This document shows positions 48,753 to 57,899 of a stretch of DNA of 64,000 nt, in pieces. Origin of the DNA: Chitinasiproducens palmae (GTDB taxonomy: Bacteria; Pseudomonadota; Gammaproteobacteria; Burkholderiales; Burkholderiaceae); NCBI RefSeq assembly GCF_900095735.1, contig NZ_FNLO01000007.1:1-64000 (forward strand). The letters are read 5' to 3'. The first letter of the stretch is position 1; each line of letters opens with the position of its first letter. The notes beneath the pieces were generated by a model. The model ran no database searches. It saw nothing but the letters and a program-made list of their open reading frames with translations, and was not told where the DNA came from. The position numbers and the translations under genes were made by a program.

Positions 48753-49934
48753 TCAGGAGGCGATTAACAGAGTCACATCGTCGGCACCGCACGCGGCAGC
48801 TTCGTTAAATGCGATTGCTACGTCCGAACCGGATTGGGTCGAGACAGTGCGCCCGAGGGTCAGTCCAGTGACCTCGTAAGTCTGGCCATCAGCGGCGCCA
48901 CTCAGATTCGCCGGCACGAAGAGCCGCGTTTGCATCACCTTCTGACCGATGCCGAGCGCGTTGATGTGCTGGGCGATCGCTGCCTTGACTTCTTCGCCAA
49001 TCAGCGCGGTGTAGCCGGTGAGGGGCGTCAGGGTAACGGTGACCGCGATATTGACGATAGTGGGCCGATAAAAGCGGATCTTGTGGGCGATGCCATAGCT
49101 GTCTTTGACCGTCACGATGGTCGTTCCAGCTGTTCCCGCACCCAGCGACTTCTTCGCCTCGATCGCGGACGCGACCGCCACTGCATCGCCGCCCTCGACG
49201 ACGAGCGCCAGCGAATGCGACGGGATGCCATTCTCATCCGTTTCCGCGGTGTCGTTCTCGTAGGCCCGGTATCGGGTGACGCCGTCGATGGTCGCGACGG
49301 CGCCGATGATGCCTTCGAGCACGGTGCGCGACGGAAGGGCGACGGAGATGGCTTGCCGAGCGCGCAATGCGGCGTCGGTCTCCACGGGCGCGCCTTCGGC
49401 CGCTGCGCTGGCATTCGTCACCGACTGCCAGCCGCGTGTCGGCGTGGCGATCTTGTTCACCGAACCTGCGCTGGCGGAGACTGCGCCCGGCGTCTGCGCC
49501 GTTGCGGTGACGACGACTTGACCCGAACTTGGAATGGCGACGAGCGCCGGCAGCGACCACCGGCCGCCGGCGGCGTCTTCCACCACGCCCGACGAAATTA
49601 TCGTTCCAGCTTGGCCGACGAGGGTCAGGTCGACGCTCGATGCGCTGGCTGCCGCACGCGCGATGCCGTTCAGGCGCACGTTGGCAGACAGTGCCGCGCC
49701 GGTCGCCGTGGCTGGAGAGAACGAGCGGTACACCGCCACGGCCGTGGCATTTGCGTCATGGATGGCGCGCGCGAAGATCGCAAGCAACTGACCGTCCTGG
49801 CTATCCGCCGCCAGGTAGACGTCATCGCCATAAATGCCTCGGTAGGCTGTCTTCAAAAAGTCGAGTACGTCGCCGTACGACGGCGCTCTGATGCCAGTCG
49901 CGTCGATTGTCGGTGCGGTCGTGATAATCGCCAT
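48753..49934 (-). CDS. baseplate wedge protein J (gp47-like)
   Basis: A 393-residue baseplate protein. The N-terminal part (GDVLDFLKTAYRGIYGDDVY and DSQDGQLLAIFARAIHDANA) and the middle segment with ETDAALRARQAISVALPSRT are characteristic of baseplate J/gp47. It attaches the sheath and fibres to the baseplate. Its ATG shares one base with the stop of the preceding gene (TGATG). Confidence 0.92.
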   Translation of the reverse strand: MAIITTAPTIDATGIRAPSYGDVLDFLKTAYRGIYGDDVYLAADSQDGQLLAIFARAIHDANATAVAVYRSFSPATATGAALSANVRLNGIARAAASASSVDLTLVGQAGTIISSGVVEDAAGGRWSLPALVAIPSSGQVVVTATAQTPGAVSASAGSVNKIATPTRGWQSVTNASAAAEGAPVETDAALRARQAISVALPSRTVLEGIIGAVATIDGVTRYRAYENDTAETDENGIPSHSLALVVEGGDAVAVASAIEAKKSLGAGTAGTTIVTVKDSYGIAHKIRFYRPTIVNIAVTVTLTPLTGYTALIGEEVKAAIAQHINALGIGQKVMQTRLFVPANLSGAADGQTYEVTGLTLGRTVSTQSGSDVAIAFNEAAACGADDVTLLIAS

Positions 49935-50296
49935 CAGATGGTTTCCTGCAGCGTCGTTGCGCCATAAATCGTGTCGATCTGTACGGAGACCGTCAGGCGC
50001 CGCGCGTCGCGGTCCACCGTACTGCTGTAGCTCTCGATGCTGTTCACGCCGTCCGTCGACAAGATCCGGTTGCGGATGGCCGAGTCATAGACCGCCGAGG
50101 TATATTTCCCAAGGACGTCGGTGTGCCACGGCGTCCCCTCCGTGATGTCGAGAAACCACTCGCCGGTCAGCAACGCCAGACGAGTTCGAACCGCCTGCGC
50201 AATGCCGTCGACCTGGTCTCTGTAGAAGTCGGCTTGTTGCCCGCCGAACACGTAGTCGCCGTTTGCGTCCAATTTTCGATATCGCATGTATTGCAC
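49934..50296 (-). CDS. baseplate protein (gp46/gp25-like)
   Basis: A 120-residue protein starting MQYMRYRKLDANGDYVFGGQ, with EWFLDITEGTPWHTDVLGKY near residues 46-65, the signature of small baseplate proteins located just before J (Mu gp46-like, lysozyme-related fold). It initiates sheath polymerisation in related tails (family knowledge). Confidence 0.85.
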   Translation of the reverse strand: MQYMRYRKLDANGDYVFGGQQADFYRDQVDGIAQAVRTRLALLTGEWFLDITEGTPWHTDVLGKYTSAVYDSAIRNRILSTDGVNSIESYSSTVDRDARRLTVSVQIDTIYGATTLQETI

Positions 50297-50776
50297 TCGT
50301 AGCAGGGGATGTCATCGACGCATCGCGTGACCGACGAAACCGCGACGCCGGCTTTCGAGGGCCGAGTCCATCGCGCGCTCGTTGGCCGTAACGACTCGCG
50401 CAGACTCGCCGCCGACGACCGAGGCCGCAGCTGGCGCCTTGCGCTGCATGACGCCTGATGCGTCGATGGCAGGTCGGTCATCGACGTGCGGTCGAGGCCG
50501 GCATCAAAGAACTGTTTGTGACGGCGAGATGGAGGCCGGCAGCGGTCGACGTGCGCCGCGCTGACATAGGGGGCGTCGTGCTTCGCAGCGTCGCCGGATA
50601 GCATTCGGTCGCGCGAAGTTCTCGGCATGGACGTGTACAGCGAGGACCGCCTGCGTCCGCTTTCTAGCGACGAGACGGATGGCGGGGCGACGCCCGGTTT
50701 GAAGCGTTTCAACCTCGTCGTGACGCCTTGCCATGCCTAGCCACGCCTTACCGCGCCTTGCCGCGCCTCGTGGGCG
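50297..50776. other. gap inside the tail operon
   Basis: About 480 bases between the Gp138-like spike gene and the gp46-like gene. No credible frame; near 50735-50770 there are imperfect copies of a cgcgccttgc unit. In an otherwise tightly packed operon this may mark an insertion or a lost gene. Confidence 0.5.
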
Positions 50777-51523
50777 CTACGTCACCGCGCCGGAAGTGCC
50801 ATCACCCGGTTCCACGCCGCTATGCCGGTGGCTGTCGTCTACGCGCTTGCCGTTTGCGATAATTTGCCCCACAACGTTGACGATCCCGGTGATGGTTGCA
50901 GTCGCGTGACTGCCACCACTACCCGCCAGACCGGCCGCGTAGGTGAGCAGACCTTGGACGACGGTTTCACCTGTGAAGACGCTGGTTGGAGCGTCGACCT
51001 CGAAGCCGCCCGGCGCGACGACGCGCACCGCCTTCGTAGACGGATTCAACTCGATGAACGTCGAACCGTCGTCGCTGCGCAACTGAGTGCATGTTGCGCT
51101 GAGACCGGGCAGGGCGCGTGGGACCGACCGGATACCTGGAATGGCAAAACCGTCGGAAAGGTCGTGCATTCGATACTCGACCTGTTCTTCGATGCCTCCG
51201 CCTTGCCACCACGCGTCGATACAACGCGACGAAAACACCATCAGCGCCTCGTCACCCGGACCAAGTGGAAACGTCAGCGTGCAGTTTCCGCCGGCCGGGA
51301 ACTGCACCGGACAGTTGGTCAGGAGCGGCAGGTCAACACTTGCGACTTCGCCAGTCTCGTCGCGAAACCGGGCGCGGACCGATGGCTGTATCGTCGCAGT
51401 CTGGGTTGTTGGGTCGAAGGACTGCACCACACCCGGGAAGGCTGTCCAGATTCTGGCTTGAGCACCGTCGCTGGCCGCCTGTAGCGCCTCGATCAAATCG
51501 TCTTGTCGTTCTCGTGGATCCAT
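50777..51523 (-). CDS. baseplate central spike (Gp138-like)
   Basis: A 248-residue protein with a Gp138 N-terminal OB-fold-like domain (near residues 30-130: GVVQSFDPTTQTATIQPSVR, NCPVQFPAGGNCTLTFPLGP) and a C-terminal part ending DSHRHSGVEPGDG. The His-X-His near the tip is where related spikes hold an iron ion. It pierces the outer membrane of the target. It lies between hub and baseplate genes. Confidence 0.88.
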   Translation of the reverse strand: MDPRERQDDLIEALQAASDGAQARIWTAFPGVVQSFDPTTQTATIQPSVRARFRDETGEVASVDLPLLTNCPVQFPAGGNCTLTFPLGPGDEALMVFSSRCIDAWWQGGGIEEQVEYRMHDLSDGFAIPGIRSVPRALPGLSATCTQLRSDDGSTFIELNPSTKAVRVVAPGGFEVDAPTSVFTGETVVQGLLTYAAGLAGSGGSHATATITGIVNVVGQIIANGKRVDDSHRHSGVEPGDGTSGAVT

Positions 51524-51758
51524 TACTTGCTACTCGTAGCATATTGCGATAGGACATGGATTCGTCACACTGCTGCCGAGCGCGCCCGCGTGAATATTGC
51601 GGGCTTCGCGGTCGCAGAGCGGCGCTTGTCAACCTGCCACGCATCGAGGTTCGCACGACAGCCGATATCTGAGAGGCTCAACAACGGAAGGGGGCGCCGC
51701 GGCGTGTTCACCGTTGGCGTGACATCGCGAGCGCAATGCGCCACGCCCCGGGCGCATC

Positions 51759-52679
51759 CTACGGCTTGGCGGCCACCGGTTTCATGGTTTCGTCGATGTC
51801 GACGGCGATTACCTTGCTGTGCCAGTCGTTGCCTCGCGAATCACCGGTGTGCTCCGCCTGCGTCACTTTGTACATGCCGTCCGAATTGATGCCGGTATGG
51901 CTTTTCTCGGCGTCAGCACCTGCCTTGTCGCTGGCGGCGGTCTGTTCGTAACGCTGGATGCTGTCATTGTTCAGCTTGATCGCCTGTCCGATTCTGATAC
52001 TCGGGTTGAGCAGCATCGTCAACTCGATGCCGCCGATCGTCTGCGTCGGCATGCCGATCATGCCGGTCCGATAATTGATTTCCGGTACGTCGCCGGGCAG
52101 GTAGGCGGTCTGCGCGACGACGTTGAGACGGCCGTTGTCGATATACCAGTCGCTGCCGACCGATCGTGCGGTGCCCCGCAACTGATCCCGAGCCAGACCG
52201 AACATGACCTTGCCGCGCGGAAACACCGTGCTGGGAAGCGTCGTCATCACGCCGAGCGAGATACCGCGCGATGCCATTGCATTGCCGATTGCACCGACAT
52301 GTTCACTGAACGTCGAGCCTGCCGCCATCGTTTGGCGAATGATCGAAAAGTTGTAGGCGCCGTCGCCATCCGCCGCCGCAATGTCGAGATAAGTGTCAGT
52401 CGGCGACTCGCGGATGAATCTGACCTGCTTCACGGTTCCGTCGAAGATCGAGCCGAAGTTACCTTCGTAACCGGCACTCAACACAACCCGCTTGAATTCC
52501 TTCATCGTCTTCGACACGGTCGTGGGCGACGGGTTGTAGACTTTCAGACGCAGCGTATTGGGCGTTTGCAGATTGCCGCGTCTCGCGACGAAGGTGAACC
52601 GGAGCTGCGACAGATCCAGCGCGTCCGCGTCGGTTCCAATCATCAGCGACGCCTTCCGTCTGTACTGCCTGGTACTCAT
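51759..52679 (-). CDS. baseplate hub protein (gpD-like position)
   Basis: A 306-residue protein starting MSTRQYRRKASLMIGTDADA. The segments LRLKVYNPSPTTVSKTMKEF, DTYLDIAAADGDGAYNFSII and GSDWYIDNGRLNVVAQ match phage hub proteins that connect tube and spike. The ATG overlaps the stop of the plug gene (ATGA). Confidence 0.8.
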   Translation of the reverse strand: MSTRQYRRKASLMIGTDADALDLSQLRFTFVARRGNLQTPNTLRLKVYNPSPTTVSKTMKEFKRVVLSAGYEGNFGSIFDGTVKQVRFIRESPTDTYLDIAAADGDGAYNFSIIRQTMAAGSTFSEHVGAIGNAMASRGISLGVMTTLPSTVFPRGKVMFGLARDQLRGTARSVGSDWYIDNGRLNVVAQTAYLPGDVPEINYRTGMIGMPTQTIGGIELTMLLNPSIRIGQAIKLNNDSIQRYEQTAASDKAGADAEKSHTGINSDGMYKVTQAEHTGDSRGNDWHSKVIAVDIDETMKPVAAKP

Positions 52680-52993
52680 TCGTCTGTCACCCAATAGAGC
52701 CGTGTTTCGGTTCCGAGGTTGGCGTAGGTCGGCGCCGCATCCGGATCACCCTTGGTCTGAACCCACAGGCGGCCGGAAAAGCCAAGATGCGCATAAGGTT
52801 CAAGCAGGTTGCTCCCCGTGACCAGCGGCAGCCCGGACGCCATCGGCGTGCCAGCTTCGTCCGCAATATCCAGCACCCAGCCGCCTCCACTCACCGCCAG
52901 ATAACTGAGTGTCAATTGATAGACGGTGTCGCCCAGGCGGATGGAGAAGCGTTGCTGCGTCGGCGTCAGCGGTATTTCGTAGAAGTTCGGCAT
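52676..52993 (-). CDS. baseplate plug protein
   Basis: A 105-residue protein starting MPNFYEIPLTPTQQRFSIRL, with GGWVLDIADEAGTPMASGLP and TYANLGTETRLYWV, typical of the small baseplate plug family (DUF6983-like) placed between the Dit-like and hub genes. Start codon overlaps the upstream stop (TAATG). Confidence 0.78.
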   Translation of the reverse strand: MPNFYEIPLTPTQQRFSIRLGDTVYQLTLSYLAVSGGGWVLDIADEAGTPMASGLPLVTGSNLLEPYAHLGFSGRLWVQTKGDPDAAPTYANLGTETRLYWVTDE

Positions 52994-53571
52994 TACCAGT
53001 TCGCCTTGGATACCGCGCCGCTATCCGCGGGCGTCGCGGCCGTGACCTGCTTGGTACCTGCGTTCTCGATCTGTCCGGTGGCAGCAGGGTTTGCCTGCGC
53101 CGCCTTCGGTGGCAGCGTTGCTGCCTTCGTCTCGACGATCAGAATCTCTCGGCATGTCAGCGTCACCATGATGGCCTCCGACGAGGTCTTGTCCTTGGTC
53201 AACCCAAGGCTCGACATCAGCATGTTCGCGTAGCGTCTCGAGCTGGTCGTGATCTCGAACGGCTCACGCGATTCCTGCAGCGCGAGCAGCTGCGAGTAGA
53301 TCCCGGAAACGTAATCGGATCCAATCAGCGAGCCACCCTTGAACGAATTGATCAATGCCGATATGCCGCCCAGCGATGAGTTCGACCAGGCGCACTTGAT
53401 CGTCACCTGACAGGGACGCTTGTACGAATGATCCGACACGACGGCGCCGCGCTCGACCGGATGGTCGGTTATCTGGATTTCGTCGTTGTGCTGCTCCTCG
53501 AGAACCGCCTGGAAAACGATCCCGCCGATGCTCTTGGACTGGCTGATGCCGATCTGTTCGAGGATACCCAT
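52993..53571 (-). CDS. Dit-like tail protein
   Basis: A 192-residue protein starting MGILEQIGISQSKSIGGIVF, with ITDHPVERGAVVSDHSYKRP near residues 34-53, the signature of the Dit-like N-terminal domain of baseplate adaptor proteins. The C-terminal 45 residues are a Pro/Ala/Thr-rich tail. Its ATG overlaps the tape-measure stop (TGATG). Confidence 0.82.
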   Translation of the reverse strand: MGILEQIGISQSKSIGGIVFQAVLEEQHNDEIQITDHPVERGAVVSDHSYKRPCQVTIKCAWSNSSLGGISALINSFKGGSLIGSDYVSGIYSQLLALQESREPFEITTSSRRYANMLMSSLGLTKDKTSSEAIMVTLTCREILIVETKAATLPPKAAQANPAATGQIENAGTKQVTAATPADSGAVSKANW

Positions 53572-55370
53572 CAGAAGACGGCTCCTTGCAAGTTGCGCGC
53601 GAGATCTTGCGTCAGGCGCTCCTGTTCCAAAGCGACGTTGCGAGCGACGTTGAGCGGGTCGCCCACGCCGTTGACATTGATCGTGACGTCGGTCGCGATG
53701 GTCGCCGCCGCGTCGCCGCGCAGTCGTGCTTCCTGGCTCTTTTCCACGTCGTTCGAGCCTGGGCGTTCGTAGTATCGAGATACGATTTCGCCAGCTTGCC
53801 GGGCGTTGGTCGTTGCGCGCAGCAGCATGCCTGCGCGTCGCTCCGCACCGTACATGAGCTCATAGTTCACGTACCACAACTGCTCTTCGATCGAAGCCGA
53901 GGTTAGATCCTTGCCAGTGACTCGCTTGAACTCGGCCTGCCGGTCCGGGTGCCACTGCGCGACGCCGTACGCTGCGCCGTTATCTCCAACCGCGTCAGCG
54001 CGCAGCTTGGATTCCTGGAACAGATTGGCAACGATGCCGGCCGCCTGAGCAGGCTGCCATCCCATCCGCTCGAAATAGGCCATTGCACTGCGCTTGCGAT
54101 CCGCGGGCGCAACGTACGCCGTTTCGTCGGCGGCGGTCGATGACGCCGGGTCGGTTTCGGGGGTACCAGTCAATCGGTGCAGCAGCGTCCCTAGGAACTC
54201 CCCTGCGGGGAGGTGCAGCGAAGCCTGAAGCAGATCGCCGCGTTGTGCTTCCTCTCGACCTGTTTTCTCGTCAACGTCCGGGAGGCCAAGGCCCTTTGCG
54301 ACCCGCAGTGCAGCGAAGCTGAGAATGCCAGCGAGCCCGCCTCTCGCAAAAAGGCTGAGGCCGCCACCAACTACGCTGGCTGCCGCGCCAGCAGTACTCG
54401 TCGCGCCGATTCCTGCCGCGAGGCGAAAGAACGCAGCGGCCAATCCCACCACACCGTTGACCAGGCCGCCGGCGCCCAGCAAGCGCATGATCGCCACTAG
54501 TGCGATCAACTTCGTAGACCAGCCGTCCGTGTGCTCGTCGGCTTCCACCAGGAGGTCGAGCATCTTGCCGATCACCGGTGCAACAGATTTGCCAAGCCGC
54601 ACAAGCGCGTCGACCACTTCGGTGACGCGCTTCGTGATCAGGTCGCCGTTCTCATGCACCCAATCGCTGAACTGCTGCAATACCGGCAAGCCATTGCGCA
54701 GCAGATCGGTCTCGATCCGTGCGCCCAGTATCTCGAAAGTCGAACTGAGTTCACGCAGCTCTATCATGAAGCGGTGCGAGTCGTCGGCCGCCTGATCGAG
54801 ACCGGCATCGCTGGCCATCGTCCGGTACTGCGCGATGAAACTGCCGAAGTCACCGCTTTGCATCGCGGTCAACGTGTTCTCGTCGAAGTCGAACGGCTGG
54901 GCCGTTGACTTTGCCGTGGCCCAAGGCATCGCCGACAGCTTCTTGCCGACGTCGGTCATGATATCGACCGTGTCACGCAGCTTGCCGTCGGCATCACGCG
55001 TGTCGACGCCGAGGTCCTTCACGCGGCGCTCCCCGTCCGGCTCGTTGCGCAGGTAACGCGCGAGCTTCTCCAGCGAGGCGAGCGGCTCGCCGTCCGACGT
55101 GCCGAGATTCGCTCCAGCGAACTCCAGTGCCTTGATGCTGGTCACCGAGGCGCCGCTGCGCTTCGCGGCGAACGACAGGGTCTCGAGTTTGGACGCAAAG
55201 GCAGTGAGGGTGCTACCGATGGATTTCGCCGCCGATTCGACCGCGGTGACCATCTTCCCAAGACTCCGAGTGGAGTGGTCGATCGCGTCGTTGAATTCCT
55301 TCAGGGGCTTGCCCTCGGCATCAAATCCCAGTGACACGAGAAAATCGCGGAGGATGACTTGATCAGACAT
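53571..55370 (-). CDS. tail tape measure protein with C-terminal tail lysozyme domain
   Basis: A 599-residue protein. The N-terminal helical part (SLGFDAEGKPLKEFNDAIDH, then repeated Ala-Ser helices) and hydrophobic middle segments (near 300-360) are typical of a tape measure. Residues about 420-540 (AMAYFERMGWQPAQAAGIVA, NLFQESKLRADAVGDNGAAY, GVAQWHPDR) match the phage tail lysozyme domain, with E in FQES the probable catalytic residue. At about 1.5 angstrom per residue the length would set a tail near 90 nm (inference). It overlaps the preceding gene by 8 bases. Confidence 0.9.
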   Translation of the reverse strand: MSDQVILRDFLVSLGFDAEGKPLKEFNDAIDHSTRSLGKMVTAVESAAKSIGSTLTAFASKLETLSFAAKRSGASVTSIKALEFAGANLGTSDGEPLASLEKLARYLRNEPDGERRVKDLGVDTRDADGKLRDTVDIMTDVGKKLSAMPWATAKSTAQPFDFDENTLTAMQSGDFGSFIAQYRTMASDAGLDQAADDSHRFMIELRELSSTFEILGARIETDLLRNGLPVLQQFSDWVHENGDLITKRVTEVVDALVRLGKSVAPVIGKMLDLLVEADEHTDGWSTKLIALVAIMRLLGAGGLVNGVVGLAAAFFRLAAGIGATSTAGAAASVVGGGLSLFARGGLAGILSFAALRVAKGLGLPDVDEKTGREEAQRGDLLQASLHLPAGEFLGTLLHRLTGTPETDPASSTAADETAYVAPADRKRSAMAYFERMGWQPAQAAGIVANLFQESKLRADAVGDNGAAYGVAQWHPDRQAEFKRVTGKDLTSASIEEQLWYVNYELMYGAERRAGMLLRATTNARQAGEIVSRYYERPGSNDVEKSQEARLRGDAAATIATDVTINVNGVGDPLNVARNVALEQERLTQDLARNLQGAVF

Positions 55371-55542
55371 TCTTTTCTTCCATCAGCCGGCGGGCGCGCA
55401 GCTCGTTGTCCGCTCGTACGGCTAGGGCATCGTTCATCAGCGCAATGTCCTCAAGGCCGATCGACCCGTCCAATAAAGACTCATACCGGCACATCCCGGC
55501 AATGACTGGCGCAAGCAGCCAGTCTTCACCGTCGGGAAGCAT
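55363..55542 (-). CDS. tail chaperone T-type extension (probably made by -1 frameshift)
   Basis: A 59-residue frame beginning MLPDGEDWLLAPVIAGMCRY and ending just inside the tape measure gene. Its ATG overlaps the stop of the chaperone gene (TGATG), so it may be made on its own. It also lies in the -1 frame reached from the slippery heptamer at 55602-55608; slippage would give a fusion of about 206 residues, as lambda gpGT. The position before the tape measure is that of the T part. Confidence 0.65.
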   Translation of the reverse strand: MLPDGEDWLLAPVIAGMCRYESLLDGSIGLEDIALMNDALAVRADNELRARRLMEEKNV

Positions 55543-55982
55543 CAGCCAGCTTGCGCCTGAGATGCCGGGCTGCTCGACTGGCTGGTAAGCAACCCGCTGA
55601 TAAAAGGGCCGAGATTGACAGTGATGACACGAACGGTCAGCGGTAAGAGGAGTGACAGATCGATATCGTCGAACATCGGACCGCCGGGCGACCAGATGTT
55701 CGCCCAGCCGCTTCCCTGCTGGCGCTTCACAACCGACATGCATGTGTCGATCAGGTAGTCCACGGCGTCGTCGGGCATGCCGGCCAACGCTTCCGCGAAC
55801 GGCTTGAGGATCTCCGGCGATTGTTCGAGGGTTGCCATCAGCGACCCGCCCCGCGCGAGCCCGACGTAGATCGGCAGCAACGCAGGGATGATCGGCGCGA
55901 TTCGCCGCGACACATGAAACTGTTTCTTTGCAGGCAGCTTTCCGATCTGGAAGGTGATGTCCTGCATCTCGACAGTCGTCAT
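55542..55982 (-). CDS. tail assembly chaperone (G-type)
   Basis: A 146-residue mostly helical protein starting MTTVEMQDITFQIGKLPAKK. Its position between tube and tape measure genes, its length and the -1 frameshift arrangement near its 3' end fit the G protein of tail assembly chaperones, which coat the tape measure while the tube assembles. The ATG overlaps the tube gene stop (ATGA). Family assignment is by position and architecture more than by sequence. Confidence 0.72.
   Translation of the reverse strand: MTTVEMQDITFQIGKLPAKKQFHVSRRIAPIIPALLPIYVGLARGGSLMATLEQSPEILKPFAEALAGMPDDAVDYLIDTCMSVVKRQQGSGWANIWSPGGPMFDDIDLSLLLPLTVRVITVNLGPFISGLLTSQSSSPASQAQAG
55602..55608 (-). promoter_or_regulatory. 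candidate -1 ribosomal frameshift heptamer
   Basis: Minus-strand C CCT TTT fits the X XXY YYZ pattern, with CCT and TTT as zero-frame codons of the chaperone gene. The -1 frame is open from before this site to the stop at 55363. I did not identify a downstream stem or pseudoknot with certainty. Confidence 0.6.
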
Positions 55983-56425
55983 TGCGTGTAGCTCCCAAGG
56001 ATGGTGTCAATTGCGATCGCGTCGAACACCCACTCGATGGTGTCCGCATCTTCCTTGTAATTGAGATCCGGCTTCTTGTGAAACGCGCAGCGTACCGCCG
56101 TCGTGATGTCGCCCGAGACGTTCTGCTTGATGACGATCGTGTTCAGCCCCCACAGCGCCGACGACAGCGACTGGGCGTCATAGAGCAGCATCAGCTTCGT
56201 GTTAATCGGCGCCGTCTTCAGGTAGCGCAGCGTCACGGTTCCCGATTTGTCGGCGCGCAGGGTGTGGATGCCGTTGCCGTCTCCACCCATGAGCATCGTG
56301 TTTTTCTCATTTGCCATTGCGATGGTGATGCCTTCCTTCGCGGCGGCTTCGCCGTAGCCGAGCGCGAACGCGCCGCCCGGCCCGACGATATTGGCGGAGA
56401 CGTCGATAAAGCTGTAGGTTGCCAT
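55979..56425 (-). CDS. tail tube protein (DUF3277)
   Basis: A 148-residue protein starting MATYSFIDVSANIVGPGGAF with MANEKNTMLMGGDGNGIHTL near residues 37-56, the layout of DUF3277 tail tube proteins of contractile tails. It forms the inner tube driven into the target by sheath contraction. It begins 5 bases after the sheath gene. Confidence 0.87.
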   Translation of the reverse strand: MATYSFIDVSANIVGPGGAFALGYGEAAAKEGITIAMANEKNTMLMGGDGNGIHTLRADKSGTVTLRYLKTAPINTKLMLLYDAQSLSSALWGLNTIVIKQNVSGDITTAVRCAFHKKPDLNYKEDADTIEWVFDAIAIDTILGSYTQ

Positions 56426-56430
56426 GTGGA

Positions 56431-57894
56431 TTACCGGTTGACCGAAATGACGACGTCGGCGAAGTGAATCGCGCCGGCGAGCTTGAGTGCAGCCTGAATG
56501 GTTGGCGCTTGGCGGGCGGCGCGAGCCGCGGCCGACTGCGTGCCGATGAGCGGCGCGTACGTATAGAAGCCTTTGCTGAGCGTCTGGCCGGTCACGATGT
56601 CGCCCAACGGCGGACCATTCCAGACACCGGGGGCAATCAGTCCATTCGTCACCGCTTGCGACAGGCGCGATTCGACCACCGTTTGAATCAGGCCGACGCC
56701 CGCGTCCGTCTGCGGAATCTTCGGCTGATCGAGCAGGAGGTTGTAGACCTCGGTCTGCACGTCGTTCTGCAGCCAGTCGAGACCATGTCGCTCGTCGAAG
56801 AAGGTGCCATTCGACATGACGCCTTCCTGCAGGATCGCGGTGCCGTTCTGGTAGTTGATGAAGACGTTGCAGTTCTTCGACTTGAGCGCGTTCGCCTGGC
56901 TTTGCGAGAGCGTTTCGGCGGTGACGCCCGGCTCACGCTTGAATTTGAGCGTGATCGTCGTGTTCGACCCGTCGAAGTCGACGGTGAAAGCGCGACCGAG
57001 TGCCGAGATCGCGGCATACGCATCGGTCGAACTGAACTGGACGAACGTGCGGCTGTAGCCGGCGCCCTTGAGCGCGCTGGCGACGTCGTTTACCGACTGC
57101 GCGTCGAGCGCTGCCGCGTTTTGCGTGGTGACGCCGAACACGCGAGCCGGGCTGGCCGCTTCGACGTAGGCAGCCACCGACAAGATGTCTTGGTCGCTTA
57201 CATTGGGCGTGGCCAGGGCAAGACCGTACCAGTCCGTCGACAGGTCCGCCAACGCATTCACGGCCTGCACCAGCGGCTCGGCTTCGACGCCACCGACCGA
57301 TGTGCCAGCCGCCAGACCGAGCTTGGCGCTCAGGTCGGTGCCGCTACCCGTCGACGCGGCGCGTCCAACCGCGGATGCTGCACCGCTGGTTTTGCTGGTC
57401 ATGATGAAGCGGGTGCCATCCCAGCTGGTCGTTGCCTGCGTCAGCTTGGCATTGATTGCCGATGCGACGCCATTCAGATTCGTCGCGCCGGTGAGGTCAA
57501 GCCCCGTTACGCTTCGGGCAACGCCGTCGACTTCCAGCGAAAAAGAACCGTTGGCGATCGTATTGAAGTTGCCGATCGCCTGCTGGGTGGCGGGAAGCGA
57601 TGCCCCTCGCAGGAGACCGCTCGACGCGCCCTGCGCCCAGCGGCCCATATACAGCAGGGCAGGCTGCGGTGACTGCGAGAAGAAGCGTACAGCAGCCGCG
57701 TATTCGGGCGCGGCGATGCCGAAATCGGTCGCCACGTCGTCGAGGTCCGCGTAAACGCGGATGCGTTCCTGCACGTCGATGACCGGTGTCGAACCGATCA
57801 GCAGCAACGCGCCGAAATTGCGCGTTGCTGCATCGGTCGGTGAGAGCGACACCGACACATTGACGACATTCGATACCGAAAGTCCGCTAGCCAT
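56431..57894 (-). CDS. tail sheath protein (DUF3383)
   Basis: A 487-residue sheath protein: MASGLSVSNVVNVSVSLSPT at the start, RFFSQSPQPALLYMGRWAQG near residues 65-84, NCNVFINYQNGTAILQEGVM near 340-360 and a C-terminal Ala-rich helix ending FADVVISVNR. These match DUF3383 sheath-like proteins of contractile myovirus tails. Start ATG 57894 is at the beginning of family homology. This gene shows the particle is contractile (R-type) in nature. Confidence 0.9.
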   Translation of the reverse strand: MASGLSVSNVVNVSVSLSPTDAATRNFGALLLIGSTPVIDVQERIRVYADLDDVATDFGIAAPEYAAAVRFFSQSPQPALLYMGRWAQGASSGLLRGASLPATQQAIGNFNTIANGSFSLEVDGVARSVTGLDLTGATNLNGVASAINAKLTQATTSWDGTRFIMTSKTSGAASAVGRAASTGSGTDLSAKLGLAAGTSVGGVEAEPLVQAVNALADLSTDWYGLALATPNVSDQDILSVAAYVEAASPARVFGVTTQNAAALDAQSVNDVASALKGAGYSRTFVQFSSTDAYAAISALGRAFTVDFDGSNTTITLKFKREPGVTAETLSQSQANALKSKNCNVFINYQNGTAILQEGVMSNGTFFDERHGLDWLQNDVQTEVYNLLLDQPKIPQTDAGVGLIQTVVESRLSQAVTNGLIAPGVWNGPPLGDIVTGQTLSKGFYTYAPLIGTQSAAARAARQAPTIQAALKLAGAIHFADVVISVNR

Positions 57895-57899
57895 GAGTT

